Assembly: GCA_010279815.1 (NCBI GenBank)
Contig: QEOQ01000214.1
Span: 1,019,496 to 1,083,495 of the forward strand
DNA from: Brachionus plicatilis
Lineage: Eukaryota; Rotifera; Eurotatoria; Ploima; Brachionidae
Length of the DNA stretch: 64,000 nucleotides
Direction of reading: 5' to 3'
Below, piece by piece: positions 22,597 through 33,159 of this stretch. Every line of letters begins with the position of its first letter. Within the stretch, counting starts at the first letter, position 1. The position numbers and the translations under genes are program-made. Under the pieces are notes generated by a model, which saw only the letters and a program-made list of their open reading frames with translations, did not search any database and was not told the DNA's origin.

Positions 22597-23854
22597 TACC
22601 GTAATCCCTCATTTTTTGTCCCAGGTACAAAATATTTTTTTCGTATTTGTACCACGTCACAAATTTGGTTTTGTAGCCACTTTTTGATGGTATTTTGTAC
22701 CGTCACAAAACATTTTGTGCCAGCTACAATTCCGAATTTATACCATGGTACAAAATAGGTCATTTTAAAATGTGTTATATAGAAAAATCGGAAACTTTTT
22801 TTTTTGCAAATATTTTATTTATAAATTCAGGAATTTATTCGAAAAAACTTAGAAAAACTAAGGAAATTTTTTTTTAATCTTTATAAACATTAATATTATT
22901 TTTAAGTATTTTAATACAAATAAATTGTAACTCTTGAGTCTAAAGAAAATCAAATTTTATCAAATTACAATTCGTATTGATCATGAAACTAAATTTTAAT
23001 ATAATTAAGTCCAAAATGGATATGTTTAAATGAAATAATGAATAAAATGTTTCGAAACATAGAATGTGGAAAAAAAAACAGACAGAAAATATTGATTAAT
23101 TACATTTTTACAACTAAACTAAATTCTTAGGCTTGTTTAGCAAACGGAGACTTCTTTTGAGTGGTCTGTCTGAAATATTGGATTCGTTTAAGGTATACAA
23201 AACATCTTCATCACTGTCACTGTTTTCAGACGTATTTCTTGCAGTTTAATCATCATCATCACTAATAGTACTCTCTTCGCCATCATCAACGCCAACGGCA
23301 CTGTCACTTTCAGGATCAACATTACTAAAAAGGACACTGCCAGGTCCGTCACCACTTTCATACTCATCAATACTAAAATAGTCTTCTAGATCACTTGTAT
23401 CAGAATTTTGGTCCGATTCTTCGTCGACAACGCCGTCATCATCGGTCTCAGGATTTTGATTCATTTAAAAAGGACTAACGAAATTAAGAAATATGTTTTC
23501 TAAAGAGATTTCTAATTTCATGTTGTTTTTTGTAAGGTATCTTTTGATATTACAAAAAAAGTCAAAAAGTGTCTTTGTGGCTTTTTCTATTTAAATTCTT
23601 AGGATTTATTGTTTATAAACCAAAAAAAATTCTTGACTACTTAAATAATGAACCAAAAAAAAGTTTTTTTCTATATAACACATTTTAAAATGACCTATTT
23701 TGTACCATGGTATACATTCGGAATTGTAGCTGGTACAATGTTTTGTGACGGTACAAATTACCATCAAAAAGTGGCTACAAAAACAAATTTATACCATGGG
23801 ACAAAACACACTTTTTCTGTTTTAAACCGGGACAAAAAATGAGGGATTACGGTA
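22597..23854. mobile_element. TA-flanked DNA transposon, about 190-bp terminal inverted repeats, internally deleted
   Basis: Left end 22597 (TACCGTAATCCCTCATTTTT) and right end 23854 (reverse complement of the same) frame a 1258-bp element. Inverted similarity continues for about 190 bp, through TACCATGGTA and TCATTTTAAAATGTGTTATA. The outer TA fits TA-target transposons. Inside is only an acidic ORF on the minus strand (23246-23464, extendable past one TAA). No catalytic transposase domain is present, so it is non-autonomous. It shares TACCGTAA ends with the MITE at 1244-1477. Confidence 0.85.
23246..23464 (-). CDS. Acidic ORF inside the transposon (72 aa), remnant of a transposon protein
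   Basis: The ATG at 23464 opens 72 codons dominated by Asp, Glu and Ser (MNQNPETDDDGVVDEESD at the start, STISDDDD at the end). After the TAA the same frame stays open for about 43 more codons (TSENSDSDEDVLYTLNESN, then basic LKRSLRLLNK) to a TAG near 23110. A low-complexity acidic N-terminus before a basic segment is typical of the start of several DNA transposases, for example piggyBac-like ones. With no catalytic region left, this is an inference. It probably has no function now. Confidence 0.5.
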   Translation of the reverse strand: MNQNPETDDDGVVDEESDQNSDTSDLEDYFSIDEYESGDGPGSVLFSNVDPESDSAVGVDDGEESTISDDDD

Positions 23855-24467
23855 GATTGATTACAGAATAAAAATGATTTAGTTATTTGATTCGAGCCAA
23901 TTTTCATAATCGAATGAGGTTTAAATGTTACTTAACTGTTCATGATTATTTAAAAAAAATTTAAAAAATATTTTAGGTGAATTATTTCGAGCCATGATAA
24001 ACATTGTCGGATTAAAAAAAATTCTAAAGTTTTAAATTAAAAATTAAAATTTGTTCAAGTTTTTTTAATAATAATTTTTCGATTTTTGATGATTACTGAA
24101 ATTTTATTAAAAACATTAATTTGACATATGGAACAGGCCGGTGTAAAAAAAACGAAGCCCAAAAGAGGCTCAGATTTTGTCATTGATCGTTGATTCAAGA
24201 GCTTAAAAAGTCTTGATTTGGTTAAAAAATTCCAAGTCTTGATAAGAAGAAGAGAAGATAAATTTTTTATTATTTATTAAATTTTGACGATTTTAAAAAA
24301 GTGAAAAGCCACTTTTTTTGACGAATGGTCATTTTTCTATATTTTAAATTTTTAGTAAAACTTGAAACCTAAAAATCATTCCTTTAAAAATCACTATTCA
24401 AAATTATATTTTTAATTTCAGATTATTTTGATTAACAAAAATATCAACTGTTAAAAATTCAAAAAAA
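23855..24467. other. Gene-free spacer with a fragment shared with the MITE at 28402
   Basis: A segment at about 24270-24412 (AATTTTGACGATTTTAAAAA, AAGCCACTTTTTTTGACGAA, CTAAAAATCATTCCTTTAAA) is a direct copy of the interior of the TA-flanked element at 28402-28782. Nothing else was recognised. Confidence 0.55.
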
Positions 24468-25428
24468 TTATTCATCAGGTTCAGTTTTGATTGTTATAAT
24501 ATTGTTTGTATCATTAATTGTGTCATTCCATTTAGATGAAACAACACGTCTTTTTTTTACCAAACTTGGTTCACCGCAAAATTCATCTTTCTCAAAACCA
24601 GCAAAATTATTTAACAAAAATTTTAAAGCCTCCAACTTTTTGTTCGGACACTCAGAAACACTATAAAAACAACTACAATTTAATCTATCTTCAGTGAACA
24701 GAATTTTTTTATGATTGTCATGAAATATTGCACACTTTTTACACAATGACAATTTTTCCAATCTCGACTTTATTGCGTGATTAATTTTTCCAAAAAGGGA
24801 ACACACGTCACAATTTTCTTTAAAAATAAATCTAGTTAATTTTTCATTTTGTGTAATGTTTACTTTTCATTCTAAAACTTGCCGGAACAATCGTTTGAGA
24901 CTGATTGGGTTGAACAAATATTTGGTTAAAAGTGGACACCAGGTTGGGTGTCTCTCGCTCGAGTCGAACTGGATCTTGTTCGTTTAAGCATTTTATTTGA
25001 TAATTAGTTAAAAAATCATTTATAAATTCAAATTTAAATGAAAGAAAGTTTTTTCTCTCATTCATGATCTCTGAGATTTGGACTTGGATGTTCTTCATTT
25101 GAGACTCCAGTTCATTTAGCGCACTTGGATTTTTATGAGTATAATTGATCTGTTCTTCCAAATGGTTAATATAAGCTTTGGCAATCGACTGCTGGACTTG
25201 ATGCATTTCGGACAGCCTCTAAATAAGAAAGTTTATCAAGGATAAAGTGTATTTTTAGCCTACCGAAGCAAATCTGGTAATATCTGAATTTATTGAAAGA
25301 AGTTCATTTTTTAAAAGTCTGAGGTTGCTTTGGATTGCATCATGGTTTTCTGGAGATAATTTACTTGTCAGTTGATTGATGGCATTTCTAAAAAGCTTTA
25401 GAACACTCATTTGCATTATCTCTTCCAT
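24468..25428 (-). CDS. Unrecognised coiled-coil protein with C-terminal Cys-rich finger, 3 exons, 289 aa
   Basis: Exons are 25264-25428, 24864-25218 and 24468-24817. Introns of 45 and 46 bp have GT/AG borders (TCG|GTAGGC to TTTAG|AGG; AAAA|GTAAAC to TTAAAG|AA) and compatible phases (0 and 1). The first about 150 residues look helical and coiled-coil-like (KLFRNAINQLTSKLSPENHD, LNELESQMKNIQVQISEI). Exon 3 carries NCDVC, then 19 residues, then LCKKCAIFHDNHKK, a C-x2-C...C-x2-C arrangement faintly GATA-like, with further Cys in NCSCFYSVSEC. The tail has a basic KKRR patch and IKTEPDE, which fits a sumoylation consensus, so a nuclear protein is plausible. I do not recognise the family. Confidence 0.65.
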
Positions 25429-25737
25429 CTTAAACAACCTAAAGTTGTTGATTGAGTGCTTGGAAAATTTTTTTACTCATGGGATTATAATTACTCGAAT
25501 TGATAACATGATTAAAATTATTATTTTAAATATAAGTAAAAATATTGACGAGGCTTTTGTCCTATTTAAAATAAATTTTTTTAAAGAAACTTTAGTTATT
25601 TAATATTTTTGAAATCAATTTCAAAATGTTCGCAGCAGTGGAAGATTTAAATAGGAAATCTAAATAATGAAAGAATTGTTTAAAAAAACAGAGTTGCTTA
25701 AAGATCAAATAAAGTCTTAAATAATAGTTAAATTAAT

Positions 25738-26115
25738 CGACTCCAATCGATTGACAATTTTAATAAATCGACTAATTTTTTTTAGTCGATTATTAAATCG
25801 ATTAATTTTTTTTAGTTGACTATTAAATCGATTTATTTTTTTTAAGTCGATTATTAAATTGATTAACTTTTTTAAGTCGACTATTAAATCGATTAATTCT
25901 TTTAGTCGATTTGTAAATCGATTAATTTTTCATAGTCGAATATTAAATCGATTAATTTTTTTTAGTCGATTATTAAATCGATTAATTTTTTATAGTCGAA
26001 TATTAAATCGACCAATTTTTTATAGTCGAATATTAAATCGACTAATTTTTTTTAGTTTTTATAGTCAACTACTAAATCGATTTAAAAATCGATTGATTTT
26101 TCTAGTTGAATATTA
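25738..26115. repeat. Tandem array of about eleven 29-31-bp units (AATCGATTAATTTTTTTTAG type)
   Basis: Each unit reads approximately AATCGATTAATTTTTTTTAG followed by TCGATTATTA, repeated head to tail about 11 times with small variations. The units are internally palindromic (TCGATTA / TAATCGA). The translation is a meaningless SRxLNRLIF repeat. There are no unique spacers, so it is not a CRISPR. Confidence 0.9.
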
Positions 26116-27974
26116 AGTTTCTAAAATATCTCGAAATGAAAAATTAGGAATTAGCAACAAATGTTTTTTTTAAAAAATAAAGATATTTTAAGTGATTTAA
26201 AATTTCAAATTTAAAACAAAATTTTTATTTGTAATATAAAACAAGTCACGGAGGGGGCTAAGGGGGCCTCCCCAGCTTTGAAATTTTAAAATATATTTTA
26301 CAGACACTTGATTTTACAATTGAGGTTTTTTGACATGTCATTAAGATGTTGTCTGCTTTTGAAAGTTATTTTTAAATAAAAATATATATATATACGAACG
26401 TTTAGTTTAAAATATATAATAATTATTCACGAGTTTAAATTCTAGGCTTTTAAAGTGGTGGGGAATAACGCAGTGTAGTATTAATTTTCTTTGTAGAACC
26501 AATTTCAAAAGAGACTGTGAGTTTGTATATTTAGAGATGTACAATAACGCTTACCTATTATATTGAATATATCTATTAAGGTTTTTTATTTGTGGAGGAA
26601 TAACATTTATTTCCGCGAAAACAATAACGGTTTATTTCCTTGAAACGCTATGCTATGATTCAACAAAACGAATCATTCTTTGTTGAGGTGAAAACACCGA
26701 TGAGATTTGAGCATTTGATCCATATTTTTCGTCTATTGTCTTTAACATCATGCCAAGTTAAATTGTTTGCGTAAATTACTTTTAAACAGTAATTACATAA
26801 AAAAAGAATACAAAAGTTATTTATTCAAATTTGGAATAAATAACCTTATTTTAAATTTTTTAAAAATTAAAAATACTATAATTTACTCTAAAACAATCAT
26901 TAAAAAACTGAGAAGTATTTTTTATGTATAGTTGATAGCCCTTCTTAATTTGTGGCCAAAGTTGAAATTAATCTCAAATTTTTGTTAGTAAAATATTCCA
27001 AAAAAAATCCTGCTTGAGATTGGATTTTTTCCCATCTTATTAAAAAAGTTTAGAAAATTTTAATTCCAATTTTTTTTTATTAAATTGCTTAAATTTTATT
27101 AATTTATCAGTTTAAATAATAAGCTCTCTAGAGTGCTTGAGAATTTAATATTGATATATTGTTAATATTTTATAATGTTAGAATATTTCTTCAACTTTCT
27201 TGTTTGCTATTTCATTCTTTAGTTAAGCTTACCATACTAATGACTTATTTAAGAGATGTACTTCCAAAGTTGTTCCGATATAAACCTTTGATTATTTAAT
27301 TTTTTTGTTAACTTCCTTTTTTTAATAAACAAATTAAAATAAGTTAGTTAAGTTAAAATGCGAATAAATTTGAGGTCACGCGAGAATAATTAAGCTATAA
27401 ATTAATGGTTCATAGAATGTGGCCAATTATTTTATAAGAAAACTTTAAAGGGTACCATTTGGAGTAGGCAAGTTTTTTTGCATTTTTCATGAATAGTATC
27501 TAGAATAAATTTAATAAGCAATTGACTATTTTAGATAGAGAGTTGGAAAGAAATTATTGAGTTTTTTCTAAGATCGTTTCTTCAAGTTTACTCAAAAACT
27601 ACAATATCAATTTAATTTATATTACCCTTAATATTGTGCGCTTTTTGATAAAAAAATTTCAAAAAATTAATCAAATTAAATTCGCACTTTTTTTTAATTA
27701 ATCAACTACTAAGCAATAGATTAATTTTAAATAATTCGACAATAAAACACAGAAACTCCTCCCAACCTCGTATACCCATCTTTTAACATTGCCAAAAAAT
27801 TTTCAATTCAAGTTAATAGGAAAACGAAATATTAATTTTATATTGTTGTAGTGAAAAAGATTCAAATTCTAAAAATATAATCAAGAAAAAGAATAAACAA
27901 GAACTTGACAACATCTTATTCTAATATCTTTCTAAAGTTTCAAATTCCTATTTAAAAAAAAAATACCAAAAAAT

Positions 27975-28085
27975 TATTCGATTTAATAATCGACTAAAAA
28001 AAATTAATCGATTTAATAATCGACTCAAAAAAATTAGTCGATTTACAGGTAGTCGATTTTTGAATCGATTATTGATAACCGATTG
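27975..28085. repeat. Inverted counterpart of the 30-bp tandem array (about 3-4 units)
   Basis: AATTAATCGATTTAATAATC and GACTAAAAAAAATTAATCG are the reverse complement of the unit at 25738-26115. The outer edge (TCGATTATTGATAACCGATT) also mirrors the outer edge of the left array (AATCGATTGACAATTTTAAT). Together they could be the inverted ends of a 2.35-kb element spanning about 25738-28085. Confidence 0.75.
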
Positions 28086-28401
28086 CCAACAATATAAAAT
28101 AATTAACAAGGACAAGCTAGAATATTTGAAAATTTAGATTAGAAAAGTTTGAAGTTTTAATTTAAAGAAATAAATATATTTAAAAAGAAAGATCCTAAAC
28201 AGAAAAAACATTTCTTTTTTGAAAATAAAAAATTAATCTTAAAGATTAGGAAAAACTGTTTAAAAGATAAAGAGAATAAAAGTTTTAAGCTAAAAATGTG
28301 CTTTTTTGTTTTAAATCAAAAATTATTTCTACCTTAAAACTGTAAATTCGAACCTCCTTAATAAAAATTGATCAAATTTTTTACAAATTTTGTATAAAAC
28401 T

Positions 28402-28782
28402 TACAGTAGTGATTTGACATTTGTTTTTTACGTAAATTTACATAAAAAAAAGTAAAATTTGGTAAAATTTTATTTTATTTATTAAATTTTGACGATTTTA
28501 AAAAAGTTAAAAGCCACTTTTTTGACGAATGATCATTTTTCTATTTTTTAATTTTTAGTAAAACTTAAAATCTAAAAATCATTCCTTTAAAAATTACTTT
28601 TCAAAATATTTATTACTATTTTTTTTATTAGAAATTCAATGGTTTTTTTAAATTTTTCAAATTTTTGGAAAAATTATGAAAAATTAGTCAACTTTTTGGC
28701 CTTTTTTTATATAAAATAAATTTAAAATTACTTAAAATTACGTAAATTTATGTAAAAACACAAATGTCAAATGACTCCTGTA
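28402..28782. mobile_element. MITE with TACAG...CTGTA ends (Tc1/mariner-type), 381 bp
   Basis: The left end TACAGTAGTGATTTGACATT and right end (reverse complement TACAGGAGTCATTTGACATT) form inverted repeats extending into TACGTAAATTTACATAA on both sides. TA dinucleotides lie at both borders. There is no ORF. Interior sequence is shared with about 24270-24412. Confidence 0.8.
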
Positions 28783-29526
28783 TAGACTTTTGCACTGAGT
28801 GAAAATTTTCTAGTTCAATTTTTATTTTTCGGATAAGCTTCTTGTTTATTAATTGAAAAAAATAAATTTAACATTAATATTTGTAAATTTTTGAAAATTT
28901 TGCCAAAAATTTTTTTAAAACTAATACTGTATTTTATTCATAATTTTATTATTCTTATTATTTTTCTTTGTTTTTTGTATTTCCCTATTTCCCTAAGAAA
29001 TATTTTGTTCAATAGCACGGTGCAAAATGATTCAAAAATTTTTAAATAATAATAAGCTCTTGCAAAATGTAGAAAATTTTACATTTTTAAATTTTCATAT
29101 TTTTAGATTTTTTGTTCAATTTTTCAGGAAATAAAAAAAAACTCTTCCAAATTATTTAGTTCCAAAATTAAAAATAAAAGTTTTATGAAAAAAATTGCGC
29201 AAAAAACCTAAAAATATAAAAATTTTAAAATGTAAAATTTTGCCTTAGATCTCTAAGTTCAACGCTGTACAACAACCATTTTGCATTCATTTTTAATTTT
29301 CAAATTTTTTTTTTTGTATTTTATAGATAATCTTTAAGAATTTCGTACCAGTATAACTATTTAACTCTATTTTAGGTTATATTTTACTAAAATTTTTCTT
29401 AAACCAAAATTTCTAAGATTGAGTAAAATCAAAACTTTGATAAGATTAGAAATCAATTTGTCAAATTCACAAAAAAATTAACTTAAATTTTTAAAAAATA
29501 ATCTCAATAAATACTATTCTTAAAAA

Positions 29527-30831
29527 ATGTTTAAAATTTTCTTTCTCACAATTAGTTTCTTATCATTGTATTCAAAATTGCAGTCATGTGACATTGAAGA
29601 CTTTGGTGCTGTCAGCAATGACCGATCCTACATCGCATCCATTCAAAATGGAATAGCCTTAAAGAATTGTTTTCAAAGCGCCAACTCGAGCTCTGACAGA
29701 ACTGTTTTGGTTAAAAACGATTATTCAGTAATTCCCGATGGTGTCATCTACGATTTGGTAGATGTTACTTTACAGTTAGATGGAGTTATTCGCGTCTGGG
29801 ATGCTGATCATACCAAGTGGCCAAATGATACAAACAACAAAGCCTTGGCCTTATTGGCGCTTACAAACACTCAGGGTTTAGTCATCAAGGGAAATGGAGT
29901 GATCCATGGAAATGGCTATTCATGGTGGTGGTCAGTCATATTCAATGGTCATGATAACAGGCCAAATTTGATGGATATTAAGACTAGCAAGGACACACTT
30001 GTTGAGGGAATAACAGTGATGAATGCGCCTCAGTTTCACATTAATTTTATGGACACTCTAAACCTGACCATTCAGCATATAAAAATTTTGGTCAATTTAA
30101 CAGATTTGAATGTAAATGATTCGGCACCAATTTTTCCACTCAACACTGATGGTATTGATGTAAGAGGAAAAAATGTCCTGATCAGAAATATAACTGTTGA
30201 AAATTTTGATGATGCTGTGGCCGTTAAGCCCACTCACAAAAATCAGGCTGTGTATTCAGACTGCACTGAGAATATAATTATAGAAGATTGTTATGTTAAA
30301 TATGGAGTTGGTATGAGTATGGGTTCTGTTCCACCGAATGAAAATTTGGCATGCATTAGAAATGTGACCATAAGAAATGTAAAATTTGACACGCCACTGA
30401 AAGCAATTTATATCAAGCCAAATCCTGGCCAGAATGGCATGGGTTTAATATCAAATATTGTGTATGAGAATATAGAAATAATAGAGCCTTTGTGGTGGGC
30501 GATTTATATTGGTACCCAGCAACAAAAGCAGCCTTACACTAATGGAACTGGATGTTCTTTTTTTTTTCCTTTGCCTGGTACTGAGTGTCCGTCGGACCCG
30601 CTAGTTACTGTCGAGGACATTACTCTTAGAAATGTTAGCATTTACGGAGGACTGCTGTCACCCGGGATTATGAGATGCCACGAAAAGAATCCTTGCAAAA
30701 ATTTGATCTTTGATGGCGTAAATGTTTACAATAGATCGCTGTTTCCCATCGAAAATGGTTATTTATGTGAAAATTTTAGCGGTCATGCTAAAAATAGTAA
30801 TTTAGTTCCAAGTTGTTTGACACAATTATGA
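29527..30831 (+). CDS. Secreted GH28-family (polygalacturonase-fold) protein, single exon, 434 aa
   Basis: ATG at 29527, preceded by an A-rich leader, then a signal peptide (MFKIFFLTISFLSLYSKLQS). The body is a right-handed beta-helix type: repeated V-x-I-x-N-x-x-V/I turns (LIRNITVENF, IIIEDCYV, IRNVTIRNVKF, VEDITLRNVSIY). GH28 landmarks: LNTDGIDV (Asp at about 208), NFDDAVAVKP (Asp pair at about 228), then GVGMSMGS (about 260) where catalytic His of the GHG motif is expected, and AIYIKPNPG (about 295) where RIK is expected. The His and Arg are replaced, so activity or specificity may differ from classical pectinases. GH28 enzymes digest pectin-like or other uronic-acid polysaccharides outside the cell. 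Most animals lack them, so horizontal acquisition, perhaps from an alga-like protist, is inferred. AATAAA-like signals follow the stop at about 30850. Confidence 0.9.
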   Translation: MFKIFFLTISFLSLYSKLQSCDIEDFGAVSNDRSYIASIQNGIALKNCFQSANSSSDRTVLVKNDYSVIPDGVIYDLVDVTLQLDGVIRVWDADHTKWPNDTNNKALALLALTNTQGLVIKGNGVIHGNGYSWWWSVIFNGHDNRPNLMDIKTSKDTLVEGITVMNAPQFHINFMDTLNLTIQHIKILVNLTDLNVNDSAPIFPLNTDGIDVRGKNVLIRNITVENFDDAVAVKPTHKNQAVYSDCTENIIIEDCYVKYGVGMSMGSVPPNENLACIRNVTIRNVKFDTPLKAIYIKPNPGQNGMGLISNIVYENIEIIEPLWWAIYIGTQQQKQPYTNGTGCSFFFPLPGTECPSDPLVTVEDITLRNVSIYGGLLSPGIMRCHEKNPCKNLIFDGVNVYNRSLFPIENGYLCENFSGHAKNSNLVPSCLTQL

Positions 30832-31150
30832 AATTTTTTTTATATATTTAAATAAATAATAAAATATTCTTTTGAAAAAATATACTAAAACTTTTTATTT
30901 GATATTTTACTGTACAGTTTAATTTTTAGTGTAAAGATTGCTAATTTTCTTTGATACAATGAACCTCTTTATAACCAAATCCCGATATAACGAGCTAATA
31001 AAAAAAAACCGAGTAATACTTTTCCGTTAAGTAACACCTTGATAATAAAATATCTTAATTTTTAAAACCCAAATTAAAGATAACTAACTTTAATATTTAA
31101 ATACAATGTTCTAATAGTTGTCTTAATCTATATTCAATTCTATGATAGAA
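30832..31150. other. Spacer between the GH28 gene and a LINE fragment
   Basis: AT-rich, with poly(A)-type signals just after the GH28 stop. No other feature is seen. Confidence 0.5.
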
Positions 31151-31154
31151 TAAA

Positions 31155-31885
31155 ATTAATATAAAAAACATAATGGGAGTAACCTTCGCGAGCAATCTAA
31201 AGTTCTCCAGCCATATCAAAGCCCAAACTAATAAAGCAATCTCTATCCTTGGATAGCTGAGAAGAACGTTCAAATTCTGGACTAACACCACCTTCATAAC
31301 GCTATACTGCGCATATGTCAGGCCCCATTTAGAGTATGCTGCAGTGGTCTGGTCTCCCTACACTGCCAAGGATAGCAACATTCTTGAGAAAGTTCAAAGA
31401 CGAGCGACCAAACTCGTTCCAAGAATCCGTAACTTAAGCTACAGCGACCGCCTTTCCATCTTGGGTTTGCCCACTCTTTGCGAACGCAGGACAAAAGGAG
31501 ACATGATCCAAATGTTCAAGATAAGAAGCGGCTTAAATAACATAGATTGGGTCAGACCTCCCCCGCATTGCAGCTCGCTTTCCCAACCAGGACCAGCACA
31601 AGGTATTAGAGGGCACAAGAGGCGCCTGTCCGTCCAAGCACCTACCAACTGCGCCCAGCGTGAAAACTTTTTCACAAATCGTGTGATTAGAGTGTGGAAC
31701 AGCCTACCTGAGAAAGTAATCGATGTAAACCAGTTCAAGAATAGACTCGATGCATGGAAATATTCCGGTGGACAATTTTAAGGAGATTTCAATGCATCTA
31801 GCTACCATAGATGTCTTCATAGTAAGACGTATCCGCAAGCATGCTTGCCGTAGCTTATATTTTATTATTATTATAATAAAAAGAT
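31155..31885 (+). mobile_element. 5'-truncated LINE (CR1/jockey-type) with RT C-terminal domain and 3' tail
   Basis: From about 31170 the plus strand reads GVTFASNLKFSSHIKAQTNK, then a TAG, then the continuous frame through TLYCAYVRPHLEYAAVVWSP and LEKVQRRATKLVPRIRNLSY to the stop at 31781, ending FKNRLDAWKY. This is the well-known end of CR1/jockey-like LINE ORF2. The 3' UTR (about 31782-31860) ends in a TTA/TTAT microsatellite, as expected for a LINE 3' end. 5' truncation and one in-frame stop make it non-functional. Composition is clearly GC-richer than its surroundings. Confidence 0.88.
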
Positions 31886-32581
31886 TTAAAAAAAAACATT
31901 AATAAGAAAAAAATATTCAAACTCAATGGCTCATAGTATTTAAAATTTAAACAATCAAATATTTAAATAAAATGATTATAAAATAAATATTTTGATTATC
32001 TGTAAAGCAAAAAATTGGATTGTTGTAAATTCTATTAACAAAAGAATAATTTTCCAAATTAAATAATCTAAAATATTAAAAAGAAACGGAGTTTGAAAAG
32101 GAGATAAAAAAAATTAAATTTTAGAGTTACTTTTTTAAAATTAAATATATATTTTGCAAGCAACTTTTTTCATTTTAGTGTCTTTTTTCCAAAAAATTAA
32201 TATCCTAGAACCAAACAGATCCCAGGATTGAATTTTTTTAACAAAATCAACTAAAAATCATGTTTTTTTAATGATAATTTTTCAAATAAAACAATAAAAT
32301 AAAACTCGATTTTTCGTTTATTAATTTTTATCAAAAAAATAAAAATCCTTAATTAATTTTTTATTTTTAAATTTAGCCTAATAGGCCGTCCTATATCCAA
32401 GTTGCACCCCATGTGCATTTTTGGATTTTGGGGGTCTACGCGTTTTTCAGGTATGCAGATAATTAAATCAAATTCCTCTTTTTTTTTAAATTTTAATATT
32501 CCGGTAGCGATGCAATTGGTTAAACCTTCTAGTAAATAAAAACTTGACAATTACTTATTATTGTTTATCTAAAAATTCTAA

Positions 32582-33000
32582 TTGATAAAAATCAATGAAA
32601 ACCAAGTTTGCAAGAAGAGAAAATGTATCTCTTTTGAAGTCAAGATAGAATTTATAAAAAAATATACTGAGCAAAAAAAAACCACTTCAAAACTGGCCAA
32701 AGTATACAACGTTAATGCTTCTATAATTTCTACAATTTTGTCGTCGAGATCGTCGATTCAATAGCAACAAACAATCCAGTAGAGCAAGAAAGTGATACAG
32801 AAATTGAAAGGCAACAAGATGAAAAAAAATAAGTTATAAACTCAAAAGAAGCAATCGATAGAATAAATGAACTGAAACAATTATTTTCATCCGGACTTGG
32901 GACCGGCAACGGTATGATTGCAACTCAACAGTCAGCGGCCAAAGTTACATATGGGACGTTCATCATAAACAGCGCCACTCATCCGAGCACTTAATGGCTG
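32582..33000 (+). pseudogene. Pogo/Tigger-like transposase remnant: N-terminal HTH joined to C-terminal tail
   Basis: The frame at about 32600-32760 translates to KKRKCISFEVKIEFIKKYTE followed by KLAKVYNVNASIISTIL, the CENP-B N-terminal / psq helix-turn-helix found at the start of pogo and Tigger transposases. After one frame change, E/Q-rich sequence and NSKEAIDRINELKQLFSS follow, like the short C-terminal tail of such transposases. The DDE catalytic core is absent, so the element is internally deleted. There is no clear ATG and a TAG interrupts. Inactive. Confidence 0.65.
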
Positions 33001-33159
33001 CGAACTCGGCAACTATTTAGACTAGCTTGGAACCACAAACCAAGCGTATCTATATCTGGATACAAGCTTATCCAAACTAAAGACACTTTACTTTTTTCAC
33101 TAAGGCACTTGGACCCAACAGACTATCATCAGCTTTAGCTTGCAAGCCTCCTCATCATT
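33001..33159. other. GC-richer unassigned stretch (transposon-like)
   Basis: It reads with less A/T than its surroundings and has short stop-free pieces, but no family is recognised. Its position between the pogo-like remnant and the dispersed repeat suggests 3' transposon sequence. Confidence 0.35.

Larger units (their letters stand above)
25429..29526. other. Long gene-free region: tandem-repeat arrays and MITEs
   Basis: It holds the 30-bp tandem array (25738-26115), its short inverted counterpart (27975-28085) and the TA-flanked MITE (28402-28782). Between the arrays is a GC patch (26249-26273, GGAGGGGGCTAAGGGGGCCT) that can pair with itself, and on the minus strand at about 26670-26790 a stopless stretch (TWHDVKDNRRKIWIKCSNLI) that looks like a decayed coding fragment of unknown origin. 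From 28783 to 29526 I see nothing beyond AT-rich sequence. Confidence 0.5.

Noticed and set aside
25738..26115. CRISPR-like regular repeats
   Set aside because: Units are contiguous without unique spacers, internally palindromic, and the genome is eukaryotic.
25859..26116. 85-codon frame with SRxLNRLIF repeats, possible repeat protein
   Set aside because: It is merely the translation of the 30-bp tandem array; the unit length being a multiple of three keeps it open.
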